9,905 nt of DNA, taken from Chitinophagaceae bacterium. Lineage in GTDB: Bacteria > Bacteroidota > Bacteroidia > Chitinophagales > Chitinophagaceae. Below are positions 1-6,703 of the stretch, one piece after another. How positions within the stretch are numbered: position 1 is the first letter of the stretch; each line of letters opens with the position of its first letter. Below the pieces are notes generated by a model, which saw only the letters and a list, made by a program, of their open reading frames with translations, was not told where the DNA came from and made no database searches. The position numbers and the translations under genes are program-made. Where the stretch lies: assembly GCA_003167015.1 (NCBI GenBank), contig PMUF01000613.1:1-9905 (forward strand), written 5' to 3'.

Positions 1-193
1 GGACCGGTCGATCCCAGAAGCGTCAGCGTTGTGGTCGGGCAGGACAGGAACGGGCACCGGGGCGGCCAGGGGCGCGAGTGCCGGGGGCGTGGGGATGATT
101 GGGGTGCGAGTGGATGATTATTTACAGCAGTCCTTTTTGCGGATGAAGATGGACTTCAATACGCGAAGGAAAAAATTGCCTATGGAGTTGGCA
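1..193. other. Unassigned GC-rich left edge
   Basis: I cannot assign a gene here. Positions 1-117 are very GC-rich. On the minus strand, one frame runs open from 117 to the edge and reads as a Pro/Ala-rich stretch, but it has no ATG and follows a TAA at 120-118. On the plus strand, one frame is open from position 2 to a TGA at 229 and reads as Gly-rich then basic, which would overlap the 3' end of the acyl carrier protein gene. Neither frame resembles a family I know. Either may be the end of a gene mostly outside the window, or non-coding spacer. Confidence 0.4.
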
Positions 194-448
194 CTAATGG
201 ACATGATCAGTGATATAATTTATAACTGATCCGACCGTCGTGAGTTTTTCTGCATCTTCGTCGCTGATCTTGATGCCGAATTCTTTTTCCAGCGCCATGA
301 AGGTCTCGATCACATCGAGGGAATCGAGTCCCAGGTCATTGGTAAAAGAGGCGGAGGGAATCATTGCGGATTGTTCCAATCCCAGCTTTTCGGAAAAAAT
401 GGTCCTCACTTTTGCCGCGATCCCGGATTTATCAACAGTAGTATTCAT
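194..448 (-). CDS. Acyl carrier protein
   Basis: A small cytoplasmic carrier protein of 84 residues that holds acyl chains on a phosphopantetheine arm. The attachment motif LGLDSLDVIE is clear, with the modified serine at residue 43, followed by the acidic recognition helix (FMALEKEFGIKISDEDAEKL) typical of the four-helix ACP fold. The usual AcpP motif of this phylum reads GADSLD; the GLDSLD motif, the longer N-terminus and the absence of an adjacent fabF suggest a secondary ACP for a specialised acyl pathway. That is inference. I chose ATG at 448; the frame extends two codons further to a TTG at 454, which is less likely. No strong ribosome binding site is seen, as is common in Bacteroidota. 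A partner synthase would be expected beyond the left edge, but none is recognisable. Confidence 0.93.
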   Translation of the reverse strand: MNTTVDKSGIAAKVRTIFSEKLGLEQSAMIPSASFTNDLGLDSLDVIETFMALEKEFGIKISDEDAEKLTTVGSVINYITDHVH

Positions 449-481
449 AATCAATCACTTTGAAGAGTTGTTAATAATTCG

Positions 482-504
482 CTGGCAAGAATTCACTGGC
501 AAGA
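482..504. repeat. Short direct repeat in the ACP leader
   Basis: CTGGCAAGA occurs twice, at 482-490 and 496-504, with a period of 14 bases. It lies between the candidate -7 box and the ACP start codon, so it would be in the 5' untranslated RNA or in a regulator site. No function is evident. Confidence 0.5.
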
Positions 505-524
505 TCAATCGGAGCAGGAGTCTG

Positions 525-532
525 CAAATATA
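525..532 (-). promoter_or_regulatory. Candidate -7 box for the ACP gene
   Basis: Read on the minus strand this is TATATTTG, an exact match to the Bacteroidota -7 consensus TAnnTTTG. It lies 76 bases upstream of the ACP start codon and is oriented towards it. A TTTG that could be the -33 element sits at 564-561, but the gap of 28 bases is longer than the usual 19-21, so only the -7 half is well supported. Confidence 0.35.
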
Positions 533-695
533 AGTCATACCTGTCATTCTTCATATAGTACAAAGGATGAAAGGTTTTGTTATTATTTTCATGGTTGAAT
601 GTGTCACGTTTACAATTAATTAACAAATATCCAATACCCTTTTTGCATAAACGGGATAAGCCCTATTTTAGTGCCCTTTTTGACCCATTAACAGT

Positions 696-3689
696 ATGAC
701 AACATCCAGGAAAACGATCATTGTCCCTGCCGGGCCGGCGGGGAAGAAAGAGAGCCCTTTTGCGACCGGCGTATTGCTGAATTTCAGCCAGGAGAAAAGG
801 GGTGGGCTGGCGCTGGAATTGTTGTTGGTGATGGATAAGAAGGAGGGGCGGAGCTATCAGCGGATACCGCTGTCGGGACATCATTATAAGACCTATTTGC
901 AGGGGCTGTCGCCTGCGGTAGGGGCGGTGTTGCGGCAACTCACGGATGAGGCGCTGATCGGCTGCCTCGTGCGCGGGGGCTATGGCTGGCTGCAGGATGC
1001 CAGCAAACCCTTCGAGCAGTTGGATGAAAGGCATTACGCTGTGCTGAGGGATTGGACCAGTGGCGTATTGCAGGAGTTGAAGCCGCTGGTGCCGGCGATC
1101 CGCCATCTTTTTTATCTACCGGCGGGGGAACACTTTTTCAGCATCAATGTCCGGCCGGCGGCTATCAGTACGGCCACGCCTTCGCTGCAGTTCAGGTTAG
1201 AGAGGGCAGGGGGGCGGCTGACGCTGAGCTGTTCGGTGGCGATCAATAACGGGGTCTTTCCGTTGGAGGACTTCCAACAATTTCCTTGTCTGCTGAAGAG
1301 CGGGAATGAATTTTTCATTTTGAAAAAAGAGGACCGGGTGGTCTTGGACCAACTACGGCAAGGTGATTTCGAAGTGAGGGAGGAAGGGATGCCCCGGTTT
1401 ATGGCGACTGTTGTGCGGCCATTGGCCGAGCATTACCCGGTGGATATCTCGGCGGTGATCCCGACGGAGATGGTGGATACGCGACCGCAGGGTAGGGTAT
1501 ATGTAAGCGAGCTGAATGAGAATTTCCTTTTGATCAAACCCAAGTGGTTATATGCGGACCTGGAGGTAGAGGAGGGGGAAGAGGAACAGACACGGGTCGA
1601 GCAGGAAAACAGGATATCGGTTATCGTGCGGAGAGGAGAGGAAGAACGGGAATTGACGACGGCATTGAAGGAGTTGCATCCCAAATTCGGTGGGCAGAGT
1701 AACGGTTACTTCTACCTGAATTTCAAAGAGGCGCTGGAAAAGAGCTGGTTCCTGAAATTCTATCACCGCATGCAGGCGATGGATATCCCGGTATTGGGGA
1801 TGAACAAGCTGCGAAAGTTCAAATACAACACCCATACGCCGCAGTTCGAGATCATAGCGGGCAAGGGTATCGACTGGTTCGATCTGACGATCAGGGTGAG
1901 CTATGGGGACATGGTGGTGCCGTTGAATGAATTGCGGAAGGCTATCCTGGGTAAACAGGACTATATATTATTAGCGGACGGCAGTCTGGGGCTGCTGCCG
2001 AAAGAATGGTTGGAGAAGTATACCTTGTTGCTGCGGATCGGGCAGGTGAAGGATGGCGGGTTGCGGCTGCCGGCCGTGCATTGGTCGGTGCTGGCGGAAT
2101 CGGGGGGTGGAACGGTCGACGAGGCGTTGCAGCAGGAACTGGAGGAGAAGCGGCGGCGATGGCGGGACGTGGGTCAGGCGCAGACCTGGCCGGTGCCGGA
2201 TGAGGTGCAGGCGCAGCTGAGAGACTATCAGCAGGGCGGGTATCAGTGGCTGTGCCTGTTGGATGAGATGGGCTGGGGCGGGTGCCTGGCGGATGATATG
2301 GGGCTGGGGAAGACGCTGCAGACGCTCAGTTTTTTGCAGCATGTCGTGGAGCGTTATCCGTCGGAGACGCATCTGGTCGTGTGTCCGACTTCGCTGTTGT
2401 ATAACTGGGAGGCGGAAATGAAAAAGTTTGTGCCTTTGCTGGAGCGGCATATTCATTATGGTGCGGAGCGTGCGTTGGACGAGGAGACTTTCAGGCGGGC
2501 GCGGGTCATTCTGACGAGTTATGGGATGGTGCGCAGCGATATCCAGCATTTGTCGGCGTTCCCGTTCGGCTATGTTATCCTGGATGAGAGCCAGGCGATC
2601 AAGAATCCGGCGTCGCAGGCCAGGAAGGCGGTGCAGCAGCTGCAGGCTCGTAACAGGGTGGCGCTGAGCGGCACGCCGGTACAGAACAGGACTTTCGACC
2701 TGTATGCGCAGATGGATTTCCTCAACCCGGGGATGCTCGGCAGCGCCGAATTTTTCAGGGAGGAATTTGCGACGCCTATCGACCGGAACGGTGATAAGGA
2801 AGCAGCGGCAAGATTGCGTAAGCTGGTGTATCCTTTTATTTTACGCCGGACCAAGGAGCAGGTGGCGCGGGATCTTCCGGACAAGACGGAGATGATCCTC
2901 TGGTGTGAGATGGGGGAGCAGCAGCGAAAGATCTATAATAAGTACAAGGAAGCGTACCGGTCGGCGTTACTGGATCGGATAGCCGAAGAGGGGATGGGCC
3001 GGAGTTCGATATATATCCTGGAAGGGCTGACGAAGTTGCGGCAGATCTGTGATAGTCCGGCGTTGTTGAAGAGCGAGGGAAAGCGTGGTGGGTTGGGGTT
3101 TGAGGAGGGGGAAGAGGGGCCGTTGGATGCGGGCGAGGAGGATGAGGGCGTGGCCGGCGAGGGGGGGTATCCGAATGAGAGTGCGAAGATGGAAGAGTTG
3201 ATCCGGGAGATCGATGAGAATGCGGGTCATCACAAGGCGCTGGTGTTCTCACAGTTCACTTCCATGTTGCGGTTGATCCGGCAGGCGTTGGAAGAGCGGG
3301 GCATCCCGTATTTATACCTGGATGGCAGTGTGCCGGCGGAGGATCGGCGGCGGGCTGTACAGCAATTCCAGGAGGAGGAAGATACGAGGATCTTCCTGAT
3401 CAGCCTGAAGGCGGGCGGGGTAGGGTTGACGTTGACGGCGGCCGATTATGTGTACCTGGTGGACCCCTGGTGGAACCCGGCGGCGGAGCAGCAGGCTATC
3501 GACCGGAGCCATCGGATCGGGCAGGAGAAGAAGGTGTTTGCCTACCGGATGATTTGCCGGGATTCGGTGGAGGAGAAGATCCTGCAGTTACAGGAGCGGA
3601 AGAGGAGCCTGGCGGCGGATTTGATTGCGGATGAGGTGGGGTTTGTGAAGACGCTGACGCGGGAGGATGTGGATTATTTGTTCGGGTAG
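696..3689 (+). CDS. SNF2-family DEAD/DEAH-box helicase (ATPase)
   Basis: A 997-residue cytoplasmic SF2 ATPase of the bacterial SNF2 class, related to RapA-like and Swi2/Snf2 translocases that act on protein-DNA complexes. The C-terminal half holds the full motor: motif I GLGKT at residues 536-540, motif Ia near VVCPTSLLYNW, motif II DESQ at 630-633, motif III SGTP at 658-661, the LRRTKEQV segment, the second RecA-like domain from about 847 (LVFSQFTSML), and HRIGQ at 939-943. Residues 1 to about 490 are a long N-terminal region with no motif I can name; no cysteine-rich SWIM finger is visible. Residues about 798-825 form a Gly/Glu-rich acidic insert between the two motor lobes. The gene is monocistronic, divergent from the ACP gene and followed by inverted repeats. 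The start is the first ATG of the frame; no Shine-Dalgarno supports it. Its exact role (repair, transcription recycling, other) is unknown. Confidence 0.95.
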   Translation: MTTSRKTIIVPAGPAGKKESPFATGVLLNFSQEKRGGLALELLLVMDKKEGRSYQRIPLSGHHYKTYLQGLSPAVGAVLRQLTDEALIGCLVRGGYGWLQDASKPFEQLDERHYAVLRDWTSGVLQELKPLVPAIRHLFYLPAGEHFFSINVRPAAISTATPSLQFRLERAGGRLTLSCSVAINNGVFPLEDFQQFPCLLKSGNEFFILKKEDRVVLDQLRQGDFEVREEGMPRFMATVVRPLAEHYPVDISAVIPTEMVDTRPQGRVYVSELNENFLLIKPKWLYADLEVEEGEEEQTRVEQENRISVIVRRGEEERELTTALKELHPKFGGQSNGYFYLNFKEALEKSWFLKFYHRMQAMDIPVLGMNKLRKFKYNTHTPQFEIIAGKGIDWFDLTIRVSYGDMVVPLNELRKAILGKQDYILLADGSLGLLPKEWLEKYTLLLRIGQVKDGGLRLPAVHWSVLAESGGGTVDEALQQELEEKRRRWRDVGQAQTWPVPDEVQAQLRDYQQGGYQWLCLLDEMGWGGCLADDMGLGKTLQTLSFLQHVVERYPSETHLVVCPTSLLYNWEAEMKKFVPLLERHIHYGAERALDEETFRRARVILTSYGMVRSDIQHLSAFPFGYVILDESQAIKNPASQARKAVQQLQARNRVALSGTPVQNRTFDLYAQMDFLNPGMLGSAEFFREEFATPIDRNGDKEAAARLRKLVYPFILRRTKEQVARDLPDKTEMILWCEMGEQQRKIYNKYKEAYRSALLDRIAEEGMGRSSIYILEGLTKLRQICDSPALLKSEGKRGGLGFEEGEEGPLDAGEEDEGVAGEGGYPNESAKMEELIREIDENAGHHKALVFSQFTSMLRLIRQALEERGIPYLYLDGSVPAEDRRRAVQQFQEEEDTRIFLISLKAGGVGLTLTAADYVYLVDPWWNPAAEQQAIDRSHRIGQEKKVFAYRMICRDSVEEKILQLQERKRSLAADLIADEVGFVKTLTREDVDYLFG

Positions 3690-3717
3690 GAGGGGATTTA
3701 TCGAAGAACGATGGAGG

Positions 3718-3758
3718 AGAGAGCATGGCTGATCACCGGGGTGTCAGACATACTCTCT
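3718..3758 (+). terminator. Extended stem-loop after the SNF2 gene
   Basis: Arms AGAGAGCATG (3718-3727) and CATACTCTCT (3749-3758) pair over ten positions with one mismatch. Inside them TGATCACC and GGTGTCA pair with one bulge around a CGGG loop. The structure begins 28 bases after the helicase stop codon. The following run (TTGTT) is only weakly T-rich, so it may be a transcript 3' end or stabilising hairpin and not a classic intrinsic terminator. Confidence 0.5.
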
Positions 3759-3761
3759 TGT

Positions 3762-3787
3762 TAAACACTTATTGAATAAAGTGTTTA
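3762..3787. terminator. Perfect 9-bp inverted repeat between convergent genes
   Basis: TAAACACTT (3762-3770) and AAGTGTTTA (3779-3787) are exact complements around an 8-base loop. The right arm contains the TAA stop codon of the minus-strand gene that ends here. Symmetry and position between two convergent genes suggest a shared bidirectional transcript end, although the stem is AT-rich and lacks a good T tract. Confidence 0.5.
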
Positions 3788-4117
3788 GTTGACTTCCCAA
3801 ATCTTGGCATCAGGATAAGGTCCCCATTCCTCTGTGCTAAATCCTTCTTCGAACAAGATATCGCCCGAGGTCGAATCCGAGGTGAATGTTTCACCCGGAT
3901 ATTCATCCTCCAATTTGGTTATTTCCACCTCGGTGGATTCATTATCGTGGTAAGTCTCGGCAAGGTTAAACCAATAATATCCAATTGGACGCGACTTGGC
4001 AGGTGAGGGTGCATGCGACTTTGCAGCTGAGGTTTGGTGCGGCTTGAAAGCTGAGGCACCTGCCAAACCGGCAATTGTGGCTAATATGGCAACACCATAT
4101 GAAATCTTTTTCATCAT
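3785..4117 (-). CDS. Small exported protein, function unknown
   Basis: A 110-residue protein with a clear Sec signal peptide: MMKK, a hydrophobic core from about residue 8 to 20, and a signal peptidase I-like site ASA|F after residue 23. There is no lipobox and no cysteine, so the mature protein should be soluble in the periplasm or secreted. The mature part starts with a basic Ala/Ser/Pro/Lys segment (AAKS, PAKS) and then becomes strongly acidic and aromatic (YYWFNLAETY, many Glu and Asp). This layout resembles the many short lineage-specific exported proteins of Bacteroidota, some in small DUF families, but I do not recognise this one. The two tandem ATGs make the start uncertain by one codon. 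Codon use is less G/C-biased than in its neighbours, which may mean recent acquisition or a fast-evolving family. It ends inside the inverted repeat shared with the helicase gene. Confidence 0.75.
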   Translation of the reverse strand: MMKKISYGVAILATIAGLAGASAFKPHQTSAAKSHAPSPAKSRPIGYYWFNLAETYHDNESTEVEITKLEDEYPGETFTSDSTSGDILFEEGFSTEEWGPYPDAKIWEVN

Positions 4118-4140
4118 TTTTTATTTACAAGGATAATTAA

Positions 4141-4398
4141 TTATGCCTACTCTTTTTTGCAGGTTTTCGGCTGCCCCTGATTATTGCAATAATATCTTTT
4201 TGTATCGACCTCCATCACGGCAAAGCACATCACTGCCGTCAGCCCCAAAGCCGGTTTGTTAACCATATACTTTGGTTTTCAGTAAAAGTGTACTGCTATG
4301 TGGAAATCGATAATGGAAACAATGAAATTAGCCGCGGTGGAGGGGCATTAGGAGTAACGGTAAGACCAGGGGAAGTAGGATTAGAGAAGACTAAGTAA
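4141..4398 (+). pseudogene. Possible decayed C-terminal gene fragment
   Basis: This frame is open for 85 codons between TAA stops at 4138-4140 and 4396-4398 but has no ATG. The last third reads like real protein, with NNEISRGGGALGVTVRP near the end. That tail loosely recalls the C-terminal pattern of Bacteroidota DUF1566/FISUMP-type exported proteins, which often finish in a GxSVRPV-like string. The resemblance is an impression and not a match I can test. An open frame of this length could also be chance. Confidence 0.2.
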
Positions 4399-4525
4399 AA
4401 TCATTTTTTCGTGAAAACCAAGAGCTATCATGAATGGAAATTAAAAAACGAGCAAATATTTACGTTTGCTCACAGACTTATTAAATAGGGTATTAATGTC
4501 AAACATATTGATGTGCAGTAAATAA

Positions 4526-4537
4526 GATGTGCACATC
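4526..4537. promoter_or_regulatory. Palindrome GATGTGCACATC with an upstream half-site
   Basis: GATGTGCACATC is a perfect 12-bp palindrome. The half-site GATGTGCA is also present at 4510-4517, exactly 16 bases upstream in the same orientation. The pair lies about 130 bp before the hydroxylase-DUF2147 gene. A dimeric DNA-binding protein is the natural reading, but no regulator gene is in the window. Confidence 0.3.
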
Positions 4538-4668
4538 CGGTTTGTGAAGTAAATGGATACATGTAGCGGGTTTTTCTGAGAAAAAGGCTTGTTAAAAAAT
4601 AAGAAATTAACAGGGATTAACCTGTTTTGCCGGGCGGCTGGTTAATTTTGAGGGTATAAATCTTGTTT

Positions 4669-5859
4669 ATGCATTGGTCAAATTTCCTGCAGGAGCTGTT
4701 GACAGTGGCAGATAAATACTACCTGATAGCGGGTATTGCCTTCCTCGTCTTTTATGTCCTGCTGAGAAAGCGGATCACCTGGAAGAAGATCCAGCCGAAA
4801 TTTCCGGCGATGAAGGACTACCGAAGGGAAATTCTTTTTTCCACGATCTCGATCCTCATTTTTGTGATTCCGCCGATGTTCTTGCTGGAGAATGACTATC
4901 TGCGACCGCACACGACCTTTTATAAGGACATTTCAAGACATGGATGGCTGTATTTCTGGGGCGTCTTTCCGCTGTTATTGCTGATACATGATACCTATTT
5001 CTATTGGATGCACCGGCTGATCCATCACCCGGGATTATTCAAACGGGTGCATCTTGTGCATCACCGGTCGGTGAATCCTTCACCGTGGGCGGCGTATGCT
5101 TTTCATCCTTTGGAAGCCGTTTTGGAGTCGCTGATCTTTGTCATTTTCCTTTTCACGATTCCGATCACCACGTGGCATTTGTTGATTTTTTTCGTCATCA
5201 GCCTGTTATATAATGTCTACGGCCACCTGGGATACGAATTGTATCCGGCCGCATTCAATAAGCATTGGGCAGGGAAGTGGCTGAACACTTCTATCAGTCA
5301 CAATTTGCATCACCATTACTTTAAAGGTAATTATGGGCTGTACTTTTTGTTCTGGGACCGCATGATGGGGACCTTACGGAAAGATACGGATGAGGCTTAC
5401 CGAGAGGTGACAGGCCGGGTAAAGGGGGTGGCGGTGACAGCGCTGCTGTTGTTGGTGAGCGTTGCCGGAGTACATGCGCAGGTAAAGTCGGACGACATCA
5501 CGGGTGTCTGGCTGACGCATGGGGATAAGCCGGCCCGGATCCAGATTTACAAGACTGGGAGCAAGTATTATGGGAAGATTATCTTTTTACAGTTCCCGAC
5601 AGAAAATGGACGGCCGTTGGTGGACAAGAACAATCCGGACCAGGCGAAACAGGGGCAACCTGTGCTGGGGCTGGAAATATTGAATGGATTCGAATTTGAT
5701 AAGGACGAATGGGACGGTGGGCATATATACGACCCCGAGAGCGGCAAGACGTACAGTTGTACGTTGTCGCTGAAAGACCCGCATACGCTGAAGGTGAGGG
5801 GTTATGTGGGGATATCCATGTTTGGACGGACGGAGATCTGGACCTGGGTCAACCCTTGA
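4669..5859 (+). CDS. Fatty acid hydroxylase/sterol desaturase fused to DUF2147
   Basis: A 396-residue membrane protein in two parts. Residues 1 to about 245 are a di-iron membrane hydroxylase of the fatty acid hydroxylase/sterol desaturase superfamily. It has hydrophobic segments near 18-32, 53-71, 94-112 and 150-184, and the expected histidine clusters: HRLIHH (115-120), HLVHH (128-132) and HNLHHH (211-216), with H107, H146 and H186 as further candidates. Such enzymes hydroxylate lipid substrates; the substrate is unknown. Residues 254-270 (VAVTALLLLVSVAGVHA, then Q) look like a Sec signal peptide, and residues about 274-396 are a DUF2147 domain, normally a separate exported protein, with its typical GKTYSCTLSL and VRGYVGISMFGRT strings. 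I chose ATG at 4669; the frame extends to a TTG at 4663. No stop separates the parts, so this is a fusion or, less likely, a second protein starting at an internal GTG (5428 or 5434). Confidence 0.92.
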   Translation: MHWSNFLQELLTVADKYYLIAGIAFLVFYVLLRKRITWKKIQPKFPAMKDYRREILFSTISILIFVIPPMFLLENDYLRPHTTFYKDISRHGWLYFWGVFPLLLLIHDTYFYWMHRLIHHPGLFKRVHLVHHRSVNPSPWAAYAFHPLEAVLESLIFVIFLFTIPITTWHLLIFFVISLLYNVYGHLGYELYPAAFNKHWAGKWLNTSISHNLHHHYFKGNYGLYFLFWDRMMGTLRKDTDEAYREVTGRVKGVAVTALLLLVSVAGVHAQVKSDDITGVWLTHGDKPARIQIYKTGSKYYGKIIFLQFPTENGRPLVDKNNPDQAKQGQPVLGLEILNGFEFDKDEWDGGHIYDPESGKTYSCTLSLKDPHTLKVRGYVGISMFGRTEIWTWVNP

Positions 5860-6703
5860 CCAGTTCGATGCCGGCGTCGGTGAGGGTGATCTTTCTTTCC
5901 TTGTAAAGTTTTCCCGTGGTCATTTTGAATGTTTTCTTGCTCATGCCGAAGAAGGAGTAGATCGCTTCGGGATCAGACTTGTCGTGATAGGGCAGGCGGC
6001 CTTTGTGTTCTTTCAGCAGGCGAAGGACTTTGTCGGCGGCATCTTCGACGCGGCTGTAGCCGGGGCGGCCGGCGGCGACGTCGATCTGGGTTTGGCCGGA
6101 AGGGGACTGGTCGGCGGGGAGGATGTTTTTGATGAAACCGGGAAAGCGGTCACCGACTTTGATATCCCGGAAGATCTCGTTGAAATGGAGGACGCCGGTA
6201 TGGCGGTTATTGATGATGACGACATAGCCGATATCGGTGCGGCGGTAGACGGTGAGATCGACGAGGTCATTGTCTTTCACGGTCAGGTTCTCATTGCTGA
6301 GAGAGGGTTCGATTTTTTCGGTAGCAGCGAGGCGGCCGGTCTGTTCATCCAGGTAGATGCGGACGAGGTAATCGCCGCCGAGGCGCATGCCGCTGAGTTG
6401 TTTTGATTTCGGGACAAAGATATCTTTCATCAGCCCCCAGTCTAGGAAAGCGCCTTGCGGGGTGATGCTGACGACCTGTAACAGGACGATATCGCCCAGG
6501 ACCCCTTTAGGCTGCTGGGTGGTGGCGATGACCCGGTCTTCACTGTCATGGTAGAGGAAGACCTTGATCTGGTCACCGATTTTGGCGTGACGGGGCACAA
6601 ATCTTTTGGGCAGAAGGATACCTTCGCCCCCATCGTCGAGGATGAGGCCCATGGAGAGTTCCCGTTGTACAGTCAAGGTGTTGTATTCGCCAATCCGGAT
6701 CAT
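5849..6703 (-). CDS. cvfB: CvfB-like S1 RNA-binding protein with C-terminal winged helix
   Basis: A 284-residue cytoplasmic protein with the CvfB/YitL architecture. An S1-like N-terminal domain (about 1-60, IGEYNTLTVQRE, GILLPKRFVP) is followed by an S1 domain (about 65-130, GDIVLLQVVSITPQGAFLDWGLMKDIFVP), a third S1-like domain (about 145-215, ending near VGDRFPGFIKNI), and a winged-helix domain (about 225-284, SFFGMSKKTFKMTTGKLYKERKI). The family binds RNA and in Firmicutes affects virulence and post-transcriptional control; its role in Bacteroidota is not established. The frame stays open upstream to 6940, but I chose ATG at 6703. There the family-like sequence MIRIGEY begins, the length is normal for the family, and the upstream part contains a terminator-like hairpin and reads as low-quality protein. 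The last 11 bp overlap the end of the convergent hydroxylase-DUF2147 gene. Confidence 0.9.
   Translation of the reverse strand: MIRIGEYNTLTVQRELSMGLILDDGGEGILLPKRFVPRHAKIGDQIKVFLYHDSEDRVIATTQQPKGVLGDIVLLQVVSITPQGAFLDWGLMKDIFVPKSKQLSGMRLGGDYLVRIYLDEQTGRLAATEKIEPSLSNENLTVKDNDLVDLTVYRRTDIGYVVIINNRHTGVLHFNEIFRDIKVGDRFPGFIKNILPADQSPSGQTQIDVAAGRPGYSRVEDAADKVLRLLKEHKGRLPYHDKSDPEAIYSFFGMSKKTFKMTTGKLYKERKITLTDAGIELVKG

Larger units (their letters stand above)
4118..4668. other. 550-bp spacer with palindromes and a possible gene remnant
   Basis: No intact gene is supported. The left half holds an open plus frame without a start codon (4141-4398, described separately). The right half is AT-rich and holds several inverted repeats: GAGCAAA/TTTGCTC (4450-4471), a 12-bp palindrome (4526-4537), TTTTTC/GAAAAA (4571-4585) and AACAGG/CCTGTT (4609-4626). 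A TAATTTTG at 4643-4650 matches the -7 consensus TAnnTTTG on the plus strand, with a TTTG at 4626-4629, but the 13-base gap is too short for a standard promoter. Confidence 0.5.

Noticed and set aside
1971..2549. 192-codon minus-strand open frame inside the helicase gene
   Set aside because: It runs antisense to the helicase motor motifs, its product is rich in Gln, Pro, Arg and His without domain-like features, and it is an expected by-product of the G-rich coding strand.
4666..4911. 77-codon minus-strand frame opposite the start of the hydroxylase gene
   Set aside because: It overlaps the transmembrane-coding part of a clearly recognised enzyme and has no features of its own.
5804..6406. 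200-codon plus-strand open frame opposite cvfB
   Set aside because: It lies fully antisense to the well-supported S1 protein, has an Ala/Gly/Asp-biased composition, and is explained by C-ending codons of cvfB leaving the complementary frame open.
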